DNA of 64,000 bases from contig NC_049997.1 of NCBI RefSeq assembly GCF_000003815.2, positions 11,607,060 to 11,671,059 of the forward strand, given 5' to 3'. The notes beneath the pieces were generated by a model. It searched no databases, was not told where the DNA came from, and worked only from the letters and a program-made list of their open reading frames with translations. Origin of the DNA: Branchiostoma floridae. Its lineage: Eukaryota; Chordata; Leptocardii; Amphioxiformes; Branchiostomatidae. Shown here piece by piece: positions 24,501 through 33,439 of the stretch; positions within the stretch are counted from its first letter, which is position 1, and every line of letters begins with the position of its first letter. A program made the translations under genes and the position numbers.

Positions 24501-24631
24501 TTACTGTCGAATATCTTGTCAAAGATGTCAGAAGTGAAGGGTTCACAGTCAAAAGGCGTCGCAGCTGGGTCCATATCCAACATGCTGCTCACGATGGAAT
24601 CGATAGACAGTTCTCGTGTTAGGCTCGCCAT
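15519..24631 (-). CDS. FXR-like nuclear receptor (NR1H group)
   Basis: This is a ligand-regulated transcription factor of the FXR/LXR/EcR group. Eight coding exons (24485-24631, 23881-23980, 23112-23252, 21608-22110, 20477-20635, 18487-18586, 16429-16542, 15519-15745) join in phase to 497 codons including the stop. The first zinc finger has [18 protein letters not shown] with P-box CEGCKG. The second has [19 protein letters not shown] and [11 protein letters not shown], followed by [13 protein letters not shown] as in FXR. The hinge (exon 4) has serial TNQDSPS repeats. The ligand-binding domain has [43 protein letters not shown] and AF-2 helix [12 protein letters not shown], close to the FXR/EcR TPLLCEIWDVQ. 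A 5' UTR exon ends at 27660, so the first intron is about 3 kb. The paralogue identity within NR1H is not resolved. Confidence 0.92.
16013..16106 (+). mobile_element. Penelope-like element relic
   Basis: The stretch GATGAGGGGGGATACAAGC through GTTTGGGACTGC and GCGCCACCTACC translates in part as [13 protein letters not shown]. This is the same C-terminal block as the Penelope-like copy near 63.4 kb. It is a fragment of about 95 bp in a receptor intron. Confidence 0.65.
17100..17793. mobile_element. CAGGGCTCGAAAT-family element, copy 3
   Basis: The termini are CAGGGCTCGAAAT and ATTTCGAGCCCTG, perfect inverted repeats of 13 nt. TAGGT flanks both sides (left 17095-17099, right from 17794), a likely 5-bp target duplication. 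This copy is about 694 bp, longer than the other two. Its interior has diverged. No protein is seen. Confidence 0.7.
17920..18163. mobile_element. hAT-like MITE with 8-bp target duplication
   Basis: The element is 244 bp with termini CAGGGTTGTAGCCAGC and the exact reverse complement GCTGGCTACAACCCTG. The 8-mer CACTGAAG is present on both sides (17912-17919 and 18164-18171). CAGGG ends with an 8-bp duplication are typical of hAT. It lies in the receptor intron between exons 6 and 7. Confidence 0.82.
18744..19130. mobile_element. hAT-like inverted-repeat element
   Basis: The left end TAGGAGTGGGTACAATGTACC is mirrored by the right end GGTACCAGTACCCACACCTA. The 8-bp flanks GTGGGGAA and ATGGGGAA match at 7 of 8. 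TAG-type ends with 8-bp duplications fit hAT. It is 387 bp with no coding capacity. The window's first 35 bases look like the end of a relative. Confidence 0.65.
19317..19728. mobile_element. Inverted-repeat element with 10-bp flanking duplication
   Basis: The left end has CCTGGGTACCATCCGGATAG and the right end CTTTTTGGATGGTACCCAGG. The arms continue with AGTTCGCT and AGCGAACT. AGTGAGGCTA stands immediately outside both ends (19307-19316 and 19729-19738). A duplication of about 10 bp fits a Mutator-like origin, but no transposase supports this. A shorter relative is at 24126-24227, with lone ends at 10399 and 19232. Confidence 0.65.
20079..20418. mobile_element. mariner/Tc1-type MITE
   Basis: The element is 340 bp, flanked by TA on both sides. 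The termini CAGTCAAACCTGTATTAGCG and the mirrored CGCTAGACAGGTTTGACTG extend about 25 nt with one small gap. Internal copies of AGCGGCCACC/TGGCCACT repeat several times. The TA duplication supports Tc1/mariner. A diverged piece (AGTGGCCACTC) lies near 21480. Confidence 0.8.
20727..20990. mobile_element. Foldback element
   Basis: The arms are long and imperfect. AAGTCCGTTTGAGGTGCG near 20737 mirrors CGCACCTCATACGGACTT ending at 20980. ACCAGGCTCCACAGGTCGT mirrors ACGACCTGTGGAGCCTGGT. ACATGTCAGATAAG mirrors CGTCTGACATGT. Almost the whole unit can form one hairpin. It is non-coding. Confidence 0.7.
21061..21225 (-). repeat. tRNA-derived SINE
   Basis: Read on the minus strand, it has A-box-like TGGTTAGCGGTACTG, then B-box-like GAGTTCAAATTCC at tRNA spacing, then a unique body with CACCCGGCATACACGC. 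No amino-acid-acceptor end was checked, so a functional tRNA is unlikely. Confidence 0.65.
22437..22773. mobile_element. CAGGGCTCGAAAT-family element, copy 2
   Basis: The element is 337 bp with ends CAGGGCTCGAAAT and ATTTCGAGCCCTG. The interior is closely similar to copy 1 at 297-652 (shared GTGCACTGGTGCACCCAGC and AATAATTGGGTGCACAGCTC). It lies in a receptor intron. Confidence 0.75.
23669..23846. mobile_element. Small MITE in receptor intron
   Basis: TAACGGGGGAGGCTCTAAGATGC at the left mirrors GCATCTTAGGGCAGCCCCCGTTA at the right, with one short insertion. It is about 178 bp, non-coding, with ends close to receptor exon 2. Confidence 0.65.
24126..24227. mobile_element. Short GTACCATCC-ended foldback
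   Basis: AGCCTGAGTACCATCCACCATAGTG mirrors CACTATGG...GGATGGTACTCAGGCT around a core of about 50 bp. The ends resemble the larger element at 19317-19728, so this may be a deletion derivative. Confidence 0.6.
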
Positions 24632-25185
24632 GTCTGTAGTCTTTCCTTTACCACCAGCAGAATCTAGGGTCAACAGATATTTACAGTTGTTAGTTGTTGT
24701 TTTTTCAGCAGCTATACATGTTCTACCTGTACAAATTCAATAATTGAAACTTATGACTTAGACTAGCTTCCAACGGCTGTCAGATTTTTAAAGGTTTGAA
24801 CAGCAGTCCTCATTCCTGACCTGAAACTCATGATAGGAGCCCAACCTGAACACATTGCTACCAAAGAAACTGACTTGTCCTGTGTGGGCGTTTACACGCC
24901 CCTTTAGGATGTTTAAGCCTTAAGATCTTTAAGGCATGTTGTGCTCATCTGCATTCCGCCCACCTTTATCCAAATAAAGTACATAACGAACTAGTGTCTA
25001 AAGGCCACTCCCTTCTATTAGATAATGGTTTGTTTGACGAAGGAGGCTGAAACTTCCTTGGTTTGGTCATTGTACATGTACTTTGAATCACAGATTTTAT
25101 ATCATAAACAAGTTTGATTTGTGAGTCAATGCACACATCAAACTTCACGACACACTATACAAAAGATGAAAAATACATATAAAAT

Positions 25186-25610
25186 ACAACACAGTGTATT
25201 CCGTATCACCCAAGGTGTCAGCCCGACCGCGGGTCGGATCGCCCGAAGGCCGGAGGGTGATCTGACCCGCGGGAGGGTTGAGACCAAGGGTGATGCGGAA
25301 TACTCAGTGTTGTATTTCATTTATGTCATACCCATCTGAGAAAACACATGCTTTGATGCGAAATGCGCCAGAAATTGAACAAATTTGGTGCCCTCGAACA
25401 AAAAGTGGTTCAACAGCAATGTTCCAACATCCGAATCAGGTATTCGAATTGCCAACCGTGCCGTATTCGGCCTGCTCGAAACAGTTTGATTTGTTTGAAT
25501 GGAGCCTGTGTGATACGCCTTTCGAACCTGTGCGATACAGAAACGTACGGCCCGGTCCGGAACACCCGCATCGAACGTTTTCGCGTCACATAAAAATGAC
25601 ATAAAAAAAG
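25186..25610. repeat. Dispersed repeat of about 420 bp with GC-rich hairpin head, copy 1
   Basis: The first 135 bp fold back: AATACAACAC..TTCCGTATCACC mirrors GGGTGATGCGGAA..GTGTTGTATT, around a core of GACCGCGGGTCGGATCGCCC against GGGTGATCTGACCCGCGGG. A unique tail follows to ATGACATAA. A second copy lies at 41031-41435 with the same order, and a degraded tail at 60646-60835. The open frames across it are by-products. Confidence 0.7.
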
Positions 25611-25879
25611 TTATGTTGAGCTAATGGGAACCCCCAGTTTCCCCCCTGCATTACTAATAGTTCAGTGATCCATGAAAAAAGTCTATGAGTTCAGCTGCTG
25701 CTACAGTAGAAAACAAGTCCCTTCCAAACTCAACGCAACAATACCTTGTTACATCACCTGACTTATACAGAGTTTGGGGACACACCTAAATCAAAGCCCC
25801 TTTATACTAAAGTATGACAGCGCACAAAAGAATCACTTTCTGACACAATAGATGATGTGGGGCGGGGCATCAGGTTATT

Positions 25880-26390
25880 CAAGACGTGAATCATATCAAC
25901 CACGCCACTGGCAAAGCTGGTAAGGTCCTTGAGGAGTCATTCGGCGCAACTTGACCAATTGTCCATCTAGGGTCAAGGCCACTTGCTACAAAGCGCTGAT
26001 GCGGCCCCACTTGGAATATAGTGCCATCATCTGGGACCCGTACACCAACAAAGGGATACAGGCGGTGGAGGCCGTCCAGCGCAGGGCAGCCCGAGTGACT
26101 CTAAATGACTACCTGCAGACTAGCAGCGTGACACAAATGCTCACAGACCTGCAGTGGCGCCCTCTCTCCAAAAGGAGGAGGAACACCCGCCTCTCCTTTT
26201 TCTATAAAGTAGTCAATGATAACATTGATATAGATGCCAGTAATATTCTCAAGCCTGTCCAAGGGCGCACCCGGGGTAGTCACGACTACAAATACCAACC
26301 CGTATTCGCACGTACAGACATTTACAAAAACTCGTTTTTCCGCGCACAATTCCCGAGTGGAATGCCCTGCCTGGCACAGTTGTAATTATA
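25880..26390 (+). mobile_element. LINE reverse-transcriptase relic (C-terminal part)
   Basis: A frame reads CYKALMRPHLEYSAIIWDPY, then VEAVQRRAARVTLNDY, then LQWRPLSKRRRNTRLSFFYK. These are the conserved post-RT blocks of CR1/jockey-like LINEs. The catalytic RT motifs are missing and the frame breaks near the 3' end. It lies in the long 5' intron of the receptor gene. Confidence 0.75.
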
Positions 26391-27659
26391 AGTGCTCCCA
26401 ACATTGAGTGCTTCCGTGCCAGGCAGGCGGCCTGCCCACCCTAACCCGGGAGCCTCAGCCCCCCTCCACCCCCACCCCCCTACAATGCCCCACGCTGGGC
26501 TATTTTGGGGGTACCCCTATGCAGATGCAGAATCTGAATGGACATAGCATTATATTACTACTAGTTTTAAGGCAACTGGCAAAATGAAAGGTCTATGCAT
26601 TTCAACCCAAAAAATCTATGGCCATCTACATTCCAAAAAATAACAAAAAAACTTTGTAAACAAATATTAAGTGGCTATGAACAAGCTCTAGAAACAACAG
26701 AGACCCATGTACATATCAAAATACATGTAACACGTTAACAGACCTATGGTGAAATGACAGGGAAAGCTACACAGTTAAACTACATTAGAGTGTAAACAGG
26801 TGAGCAAACAAAACTTGTTGAGTCTTCCTTGGCCTTGTACTTGTAGTCAAGTCCAAACTACATTGTACAAATATGACATGTTATGTAAGTAAGTTGATGA
26901 TGATGTACTGATAAAAGTACCCATTGCCATTAGATGAACATCTAGAGTAGAGTAGAGTAGAGATCTAGGCAATGCCTGATCCATATGGTCAAACTAAGTA
27001 AATGTTTAAAAAACATAATGTACAATTTGGTGCTAGACAAAATGTACATAGAAACAAACTCCTTAATGAAAAGCAGATGACATACTCTTACAACAACAAA
27101 AGTATGAAAAGAAAGAAAGATGTCCAAACGGTGCAAAATGATAAACTTGTACTTAAGATATGACCCTGCAACTTATTTTACTAGCTTTTGCGAATAATAG
27201 ACATATTCTATGAACCCAGAATCTGTTATTTCTACCTTGGAAGTAACGTTAGTAATTACTATAATTAATAACAATTCATGCAAATGATGGCAATTTTGAA
27301 CCGCAAAATCATCATTTCTAAGAACACCTAGAGTAAGATATGTTGGACTTAGTCGTGGGGAGCTGTATGATTAACAATTTTAGTATAACCAGTCCCAACT
27401 TGGAACAACTTGTTGAAAATAACAACAGATGTGTTGTTTCTCTGGCTAAGTAAAGTAGACGACATCTGCAGACTACATGCAAATTATGTAACTGTAACCG
27501 CAATTTCTCGCTTTCTTTCGTCACATTCAACACAACACAAGACGATATACAGAATCGGAAGAAAACGTAGATACAAACCTACCAGGACAACAGTGTCAAG
27601 TCACTGAGTATATCGAACAAATCTCAAGTTTATCTGGAGAGAAAGTTAGCACGACCTAC

Positions 27660-27720
27660 CTTCTTCGCTGTTTTTCTGGTTTCTACGTCACGTAACCTTT
27701 GACCTCCCCGTGACTCACCG
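27660..27720 (-). promoter_or_regulatory. Receptor 5' UTR exon/promoter region with DR1 and CRE-like motifs
   Basis: On the minus strand, GAAG|GTAGGT (donor at 27654-27659) ends a probable non-coding first exon. Just upstream at 27693-27705 lies AGGTCAAAGGTTA, two AGGTCA-type half-sites spaced by one base (DR1). DR1 is bound by HNF4, RXR and COUP-type receptors. Next to it is ACGTGACGTAG, a CRE-like site. The transcription start is inferred. Confidence 0.45.
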
Positions 27721-28588
27721 CAGCAACACGCAAACACACAAAGGTAAAGGGCAGAGTGGGCGGATATTAGTGTTTACTATTATGTAAGGACGCCTCTGAA
27801 CTAGTAATCCGACCGTTGCTTAAGAGGGTTTCTCTTCTTTATATTCTTAAGCTCTTTTTGACGCATAATTAGCCTCTGACTAACAGGAATGGCAGCTGAA
27901 ACTTGGGAGCGGAGCTCGCAAAGAGGAAACGCCCCCTTTTCAGGAACACTGCTTTTCCAGATTATTTTTGAATCTTGACTAAAATCTAGCCTTTGTCGCA
28001 AATTTCAGTCTTGCTAAGAGTAATCTAAACAAAAGGTATCACATTTTTCGTCCATTCAACGACATGTGGACTCTATGAGACCGTAATACAGTAAATTTGA
28101 AGAAAAATTTCTAACAACTCTGACGTCAATAGGCGTCAATGCCCTTTCGGTCAACCTTTTATCAGGGGCCAATGCCCTGAAGGTTAATCGGATCTTAAGC
28201 GCAAAGAAAAGGATGTCCTTTCGGTCAATCCTCAACACGCCACGGTTCCACGTTTGGTTTCTAGGGCGTTGGTTGGTTTACGTACATATGGGTCTAGGAT
28301 AGAAATAATATTGATAGGCAAATATACTCCTCCCAGACCTTTGGGCCTTGGAAAATAAAAGAACACAGTGCAGACTAGTGCCGTAGTGAGTGTACTTATG
28401 AAAGTGAGTAGTGGACTAGACCAGCTATGAGCGCTGGGACTTACTCAGCACTGGACTTCCAGTGCTTAGGGACCCAGTGTCAGCACTGGAACCGAGTCGG
28501 CTGAGACTACAATCAGCACTGGACTTCCAGTGTTGAGAATTCGAAAGGCTCAGCTCTGGAAATCCAGTACTGACGAATATCCCTATTG

Positions 28589-28737
28589 TCCAAGCAGAGG
28601 TTGGGTCGGTTGGGTCTCGGAGATAGTAGTGGTCGGGAATTTTACCGGCTCGCTTCCCTCACGCCACCCAACCTCATGGAAGCGAACCGGTAAAAATTCC
28701 GACCACTACTGTCTCCGCGACGCAACCTCTGCTTGGA
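28589..28737. mobile_element. Hairpin MITE of about 150 bp
   Basis: CCAAGCAGAGGTTG at the left mirrors CAACCTCTGCTTGG at the right. Inside, TAGTAGTGGTCGGGAATTTT mirrors AAAATTCCGACCACTACTG and ACCGGCTCGCTTCC mirrors GGAAGCGAACCGGT. Nearly the full length pairs. CAGCACTGGACTTCCAGTG repeats lie just to its left (28448-28560). Confidence 0.7.
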
Positions 28738-29039
28738 GGACAGAGTATTCCACATTGTAAGATCCTGTGAAGTTAAGGATACTTAATGCTAGATTGGTAC
28801 CGAGACCACTGCAATTAAATCTGAAGTAGCGACACAATTCGAGACGTTACGAGCTTTAGTTTCCCAATGCATTTGTATTATACTACCATACAGATATAGT
28901 AATGTAGCACGCATGTGTCTACCCGTAACCATAAGTGATCATAAGTGTGGCCACTTATGGCATATAAAGACGACTTTATGGGGGCCTCCATGTCCTTCAT
29001 GAAGTTACATGACGACAGCAGAAAAAAATCGTGGTCATC

Positions 29040-29780
29040 TTATTCACTATTATGAAGGGTATTAGGGAGGATCCACTAAACAAGGCAAGTACCTTCAGAT
29101 GTCTTGGGGTCACCATCTCCTCCAACCTTACTTGGGGTAGGCACGTCGACGCCACTAGAACATCCAAGGCCAACAAAACATTGAGCGCGTTGCATGTGGG
29201 TCGCCAGCACTGCGCCAAAGGCTAGGAGAGGGCCTGTATGGCCCTGGTAAAACCTCACCTGGATTGTTGGGGATCCGCACACCCAAGACCAGATCCGCAC
29301 ATAGTACACCCAAGACATGGTTCAGCGTTCAGCGACGAGCGGCCCGGTACGTTACAAACAACTACCAACATTACATGCTCTGTCACCGCGCTTATCAACA
29401 AACTGGGCTGGCAGTCCCTGCAAACCAGAAGGAAGAATGCCAGGATCACAACCATGCATGAACAAAATCCTCCTTAACCACATTTCTGTCCCACATGCAT
29501 CCAAATTGGTCCTGGCGACTCGGTGCTCCCGTCGCACCAACCACGCTTTGAAGCTGCAAACCATCACGAGAGTAAATCCAACTGCTACAGGCTCTCGTTC
29601 TTCCCTCACACCGTGCAGGAGTGAAACTTTTGAACCTGGTGTGGCGCAGGTGGGGTCTCTGAGACTCCCAGTTCAAAACTCGAACTCTGGCGATACCCTG
29701 GTCCGACCTGCGAGTCGCCAGAGAACAGCACTCGCGGCTACGGTTCTTTCCCGGGCGCCTAGCAACATAGCCCCGTAAAT
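29040..29780 (+). mobile_element. Decayed LINE fragment
   Basis: Pieces in shifting frames include FRCLGVTISSNLTWGRHVD, QRRAARYVTNNYQH and LGWQSLQTRRKNARIT. This is the order expected after the RT catalytic box of a non-LTR element. Stops and frameshifts make it a relic. Confidence 0.7.
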
Positions 29781-30482
29781 CGAACCGGCCCGGGAGATAA
29801 TTCCCTTAGCCGGTTATTATAAGTTGTTCTCTGATATCCCAATAATGTCCTTGGATATCCAGGGTATACTGGGGAGGGCCCTACTGCATTGAGTCGCCCA
29901 AACACGTACATTATGATGTAAATACTAAGCCACCATATTCAATTACCTTGTCCTTTGTACCCACAAATCAGTTTTTGTGTTCCTTTGTTTTTACCTTTAT
30001 TTTCCCTATGTTCATTGTCCTGATCACTTATTACTAACACCAGCAGCACTGCTATTAATCCATGTTACAGGGGCTCTGCAGTAAGGAACGAAAATATCAC
30101 TTCTTTGTAGGAAAGTTACTTTTAATGCAGCATTGTCTACTTCGTTCTGCTCAACGAAGACAGCTCAAAGACGACATTTCGAGCTCGCGCATTATCTCTG
30201 TATGACAAGAGCGCCACATAGCTAATTAGAAAAGAGCGACAAAGGAGTAATATTGCCAATACGATTTTATATTGATTATTCAAGAGCGACCCCTAGCAGT
30301 CACTGAAATAAATGCTGTGGAATTACTGGTCAATAATTCTAAGTAGACCAAACAACATGTGCATATAATATTGTCTGATGTGCCATTTTGTTTCTTAGGC
30401 ACAAGAAATCTTTTCAAGTAAAAGACATGAGGACAGTTGAAATCGCGACTGTAAAGGACTTTTTCTGGAACAGTCAAGATTG
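29781..30482. other. Spacer without recognised genes
   Basis: No coding, RNA or clear mobile feature is seen between the LINE relic and the TPR gene stop. It would hold the TPR gene's 3' UTR. No strong minus-strand AATAAA was picked out. Confidence 0.4.
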
Positions 30483-33287
30483 TTATGTCCTATAAGCATA
30501 TAATAGATAGCCTTCGCCATTTTGTAACCGTTCTATGCACTCCATAGGCCTCTCATCCCCCAGCGCTCTCCATGCTAAAGCAATGCTGTACAGTGATGCA
30601 GTGATTTCTGGGTGTGCCTTGTTGTCTCCATAGATTGTTGTCCGCATTGTTAGCGCCTGTTCAAAGTAGCTAATGGCTTTATTCTGATCACCTAGTTTAC
30701 TCCAATAGGATCCCAGGGTCTGAAGTGACTTGGCAATGTCCGGATGTGCCGTGTTGTCTCCATAGAAAGATTTGCTCATTGATAGTGACTGTTCATAGTA
30801 CCTGAGAGCTCTCTTCTTATCTCCAAGCTCACTTAAAGATGTTCCCATATTGAGAAGTGACTGAGCAATGTCCGGATGCGCCGTATTTCCGTAGATTGTT
30901 TTCCTCATGGTCAATGACTGTTCAAAATAGTTTATTGCTTTCCTCTTGTCGCCGAGTTGATAAAAACAGGCTCCAATGTTGCTAAGTAGCATGGCGATGC
31001 TGGGATGTGCCGTGTTGTCCCCCCCATGGATAATTTTCTCCATCACTAGTGACTGCTCAAAATAACTCATTGCTTTCTTTAGATCACCAAGCACATTCCA
31101 GGATGAGCCTAGAGCATTAAGTGTCCTAGCAATGTCAGGATGTGCCGTGTTGTTTCCAAATATAAATTTCCATATTCTTAGTGATTGATCGCAGTAGTGG
31201 ATGGCTTTCTTCTGATCGCCGAGTTCACCCCAAGATCTTCCCAGATTGTAAAGAGAATTGGCAATGTCCGGATGAGCATTGTTATCTCCATACATAGTTT
31301 TCCCCATCGCTAGTGACTGTTCGCAGTAGTTAATTGCTTGCACCTGATTGCCAAGTCTACTCCAGTGTCCTCCCAGAGTGGTAAGTGACGCGACAATGTC
31401 GGGATGTGCCGTATTTTCGCCGTATATGGATTTCCTCATCGCTAGGGACTGCTCTAAGTAACTCATTGCTTTCTTCGGATCACCGACGTCAAACCAAGAT
31501 GCCCCTAGGCTGTGAAGTGATTGTGCAATGTCCGGATGTGCAGCATTGTCTCCATAGATACTTTTAACCATCATTAGTGATCGCTCGTAGTAACTGTTTG
31601 CTTTGTGGTGATGACCTAGTATTTTCCAGGATGACCCCAAATTGAGAAGAGACCCATGAATGTCTGGATGTGCCATGTTGTCTCCATAGATAGTTCTCCT
31701 CATAGATAGTGACTGTTCATAGTAGTGGATTGCTTTCTTCTGGTCGCAAAGTTCATACCAAGAGGTTCCAAGGCTGGCAAGTGCCTGGGCAATGTAGGGA
31801 TGTGCCGTGTTGTCTCCATAGATAATTTTCATCATCATTAGTGACTGTTCGACGTAGCTAATTGCTCTTCTGTAATAGGTAAGTATACTCCAAAATGATC
31901 CCAGGTTAAGAAGTGACAAGGCAATGTGCGGATGCGCTGTGTTTTCTCCATAGATAGATTTCCTTATCGCCATTGACCGTTCCTGGTAGTTAATTGCTTT
32001 CATTTGATTGCCCAGTCTAGACCAACATAATGATAGGTTGGATAGTACATTGGCAATGTCTGAACGTGGCGCCGTGTTGTCGCCATCGATGGTTTCTATC
32101 AGTTTTAGTGATCGTTCGAAGTAGCTAATTGCTTTGTGCTGATCTCCGAGTCGGATCCAAGATGCTCCAAGACTGTGGAGTAATTGGACAGAGAGTACAT
32201 TAATCATGCTTTTTCCGTGCAAGCCTTTATCCATCTTTAATGCTTCTTCATAGTAGTTTATGGCCTTTTTATCATCATTGTTCTCAGTCCAGGACTTGCC
32301 TAATTCGTAAAGTACCAAAGGACGTTCAACGTCTCCCACCTCGTTTAATGCAGCCTCCAAATGGCAAATGGATTTATCTGGCAAGAAAAGGTTTCTAGCT
32401 ATTCGTCCTTGACAAAGATTGGAGGTATCAAAGATGTTTAGTTGGGATACAATTCCCGGTTGGTCCGGCGTATTGTTTTTTATCGCCGTAAGTATACACT
32501 TCTTCAAAGGGACGGCCCTGGAGTAGTATCGAAACAGAACTCTTGTGTCCGGAATGTGGAATATAGACTTCAATGTGTTTTCAGAAATCTCAGCCTCTTT
32601 TGGGTGACAGCTCGAGCTCATTTTGGCGAGAGGGGACAGATTGTCTTTCTGGCCTCCATTGGCATTATATGTTCTTAGTCGGAGCTCTGCAGAGATGCTG
32701 GTCAGTATCATTAGGTGGGCGGCATCTTCTTCGTCAATCCGTTGCAACCTCGTCAGTTCATCGATGATACTCCATGCACTGGCATGCATAGTGCCATAGC
32801 ACAGAGCTAGTACTTCTATGGCTATATCTGGAAAACGATAGATGTCTTTCTTAACATTTAGCAGTTGCCCAGTGGTGGGTTCGCGAGTGAAAAACTGGTC
32901 GCTGTTCTCATTCACGAGTTGTTGGATGGTAGAAAGGCTGGATTGAGAGTGCGAGAGGGTATGGCCTGTGGTGGTTTCTATGAGTGTTGTGACATACTCG
33001 TTCACCAGCCCTTTTTCCTGAGTTAGGAAAACAACACGCTTGAGGATATCTGCCAAGTGATATCCTTCTGACAAAGAAATGTTCAACTGCTGAAACTTTG
33101 CCAGATTAACAGGAGTCTGGATGAGACTAACAGAAGCTTTTGTTTTGGTCTTGTCTCTTCCAAAGGGAGTCTTATTAGCCCAAGGCATGACGCCGTCGAA
33201 GGCAAATCCACGAGGCGGGACAGAATCAAAGAACCGGTCTTTCTCTGGGTCATCGGACTGAAAGTCGTTGAGTGACAGGATGGCCAT
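30483..33287 (-). CDS. TPR-repeat protein, 934 residues, intronless
   Basis: This is one uninterrupted frame. Residues up to about 330 form a non-repeat N-terminal region with conserved-looking blocks ([55 protein letters not shown]). About 14 tetratricopeptide repeats follow, mostly 44 residues apart, on the pattern HPDIAxSLxxLGxSW..LGDxKKAIxYYEQSLxMRKxIYGDNTA. This longer spacing is that of kinesin-light-chain/NPHP3-type TPRs. TPR arrays bind peptide ligands or partner proteins. No enzyme domain lies in this frame. Directly upstream, in another frame, is a nucleotidyltransferase-like piece (33320-33439), so the gene may be a 5'-damaged member of an NTase-TPR family or may start at this ATG. 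The function is unknown. Confidence 0.8.
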   Translation of the reverse strand: MAILSLNDFQSDDPEKDRFFDSVPPRGFAFDGVMPWANKTPFGRDKTKTKASVSLIQTPVNLAKFQQLNISLSEGYHLADILKRVVFLTQEKGLVNEYVTTLIETTTGHTLSHSQSSLSTIQQLVNENSDQFFTREPTTGQLLNVKKDIYRFPDIAIEVLALCYGTMHASAWSIIDELTRLQRIDEEDAAHLMILTSISAELRLRTYNANGGQKDNLSPLAKMSSSCHPKEAEISENTLKSIFHIPDTRVLFRYYSRAVPLKKCILTAIKNNTPDQPGIVSQLNIFDTSNLCQGRIARNLFLPDKSICHLEAALNEVGDVERPLVLYELGKSWTENNDDKKAINYYEEALKMDKGLHGKSMINVLSVQLLHSLGASWIRLGDQHKAISYFERSLKLIETIDGDNTAPRSDIANVLSNLSLCWSRLGNQMKAINYQERSMAIRKSIYGENTAHPHIALSLLNLGSFWSILTYYRRAISYVEQSLMMMKIIYGDNTAHPYIAQALASLGTSWYELCDQKKAIHYYEQSLSMRRTIYGDNMAHPDIHGSLLNLGSSWKILGHHHKANSYYERSLMMVKSIYGDNAAHPDIAQSLHSLGASWFDVGDPKKAMSYLEQSLAMRKSIYGENTAHPDIVASLTTLGGHWSRLGNQVQAINYCEQSLAMGKTMYGDNNAHPDIANSLYNLGRSWGELGDQKKAIHYCDQSLRIWKFIFGNNTAHPDIARTLNALGSSWNVLGDLKKAMSYFEQSLVMEKIIHGGDNTAHPSIAMLLSNIGACFYQLGDKRKAINYFEQSLTMRKTIYGNTAHPDIAQSLLNMGTSLSELGDKKRALRYYEQSLSMSKSFYGDNTAHPDIAKSLQTLGSYWSKLGDQNKAISYFEQALTMRTTIYGDNKAHPEITASLYSIALAWRALGDERPMECIERLQNGEGYLLYAYRT

Positions 33288-33319
33288 GGCTGGGAGGATG
33301 GTCTCTCCGAGGTTAATGT

Positions 33320-33439
33320 GACTTTCAGGTGCAGGTAGTGTGTGAGGTTGAGGAAGTACCTCCGTGTGACGTCATTGTCCATCCCGTCCTCAATCAGAAT
33401 GGCGAACTCCAGGTCAGAGTAGGGCGTGACCAGGGGCAT
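33320..33439 (-). pseudogene. Frameshifted NTase-like N-terminal piece of the TPR gene
   Basis: The frame reads [15 protein letters not shown] and then [20 protein letters not shown] fits the D-x-E metal-binding pair of nucleotidyltransferase folds. It then passes, after a 2-nt offset at 33318-33319, into [14 protein letters not shown], which is the frame of the 934-residue TPR protein. The join reads naturally as one protein if the two bases are ignored. It could be a true frameshift, an assembly error or an unrecognised exon border. The glycine-serine part of the NTase motif would lie further upstream and was not found. Confidence 0.55.

Noticed and set aside
25121..25604. Overlapping frames of 70-108 codons on both strands
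   Set aside because: They cover a dispersed repeat that also occurs at 41031. No conserved protein is seen.
31385..32767. Plus-strand frames opposite the TPR gene
   Set aside because: Shadows of the repetitive minus-strand coding sequence.
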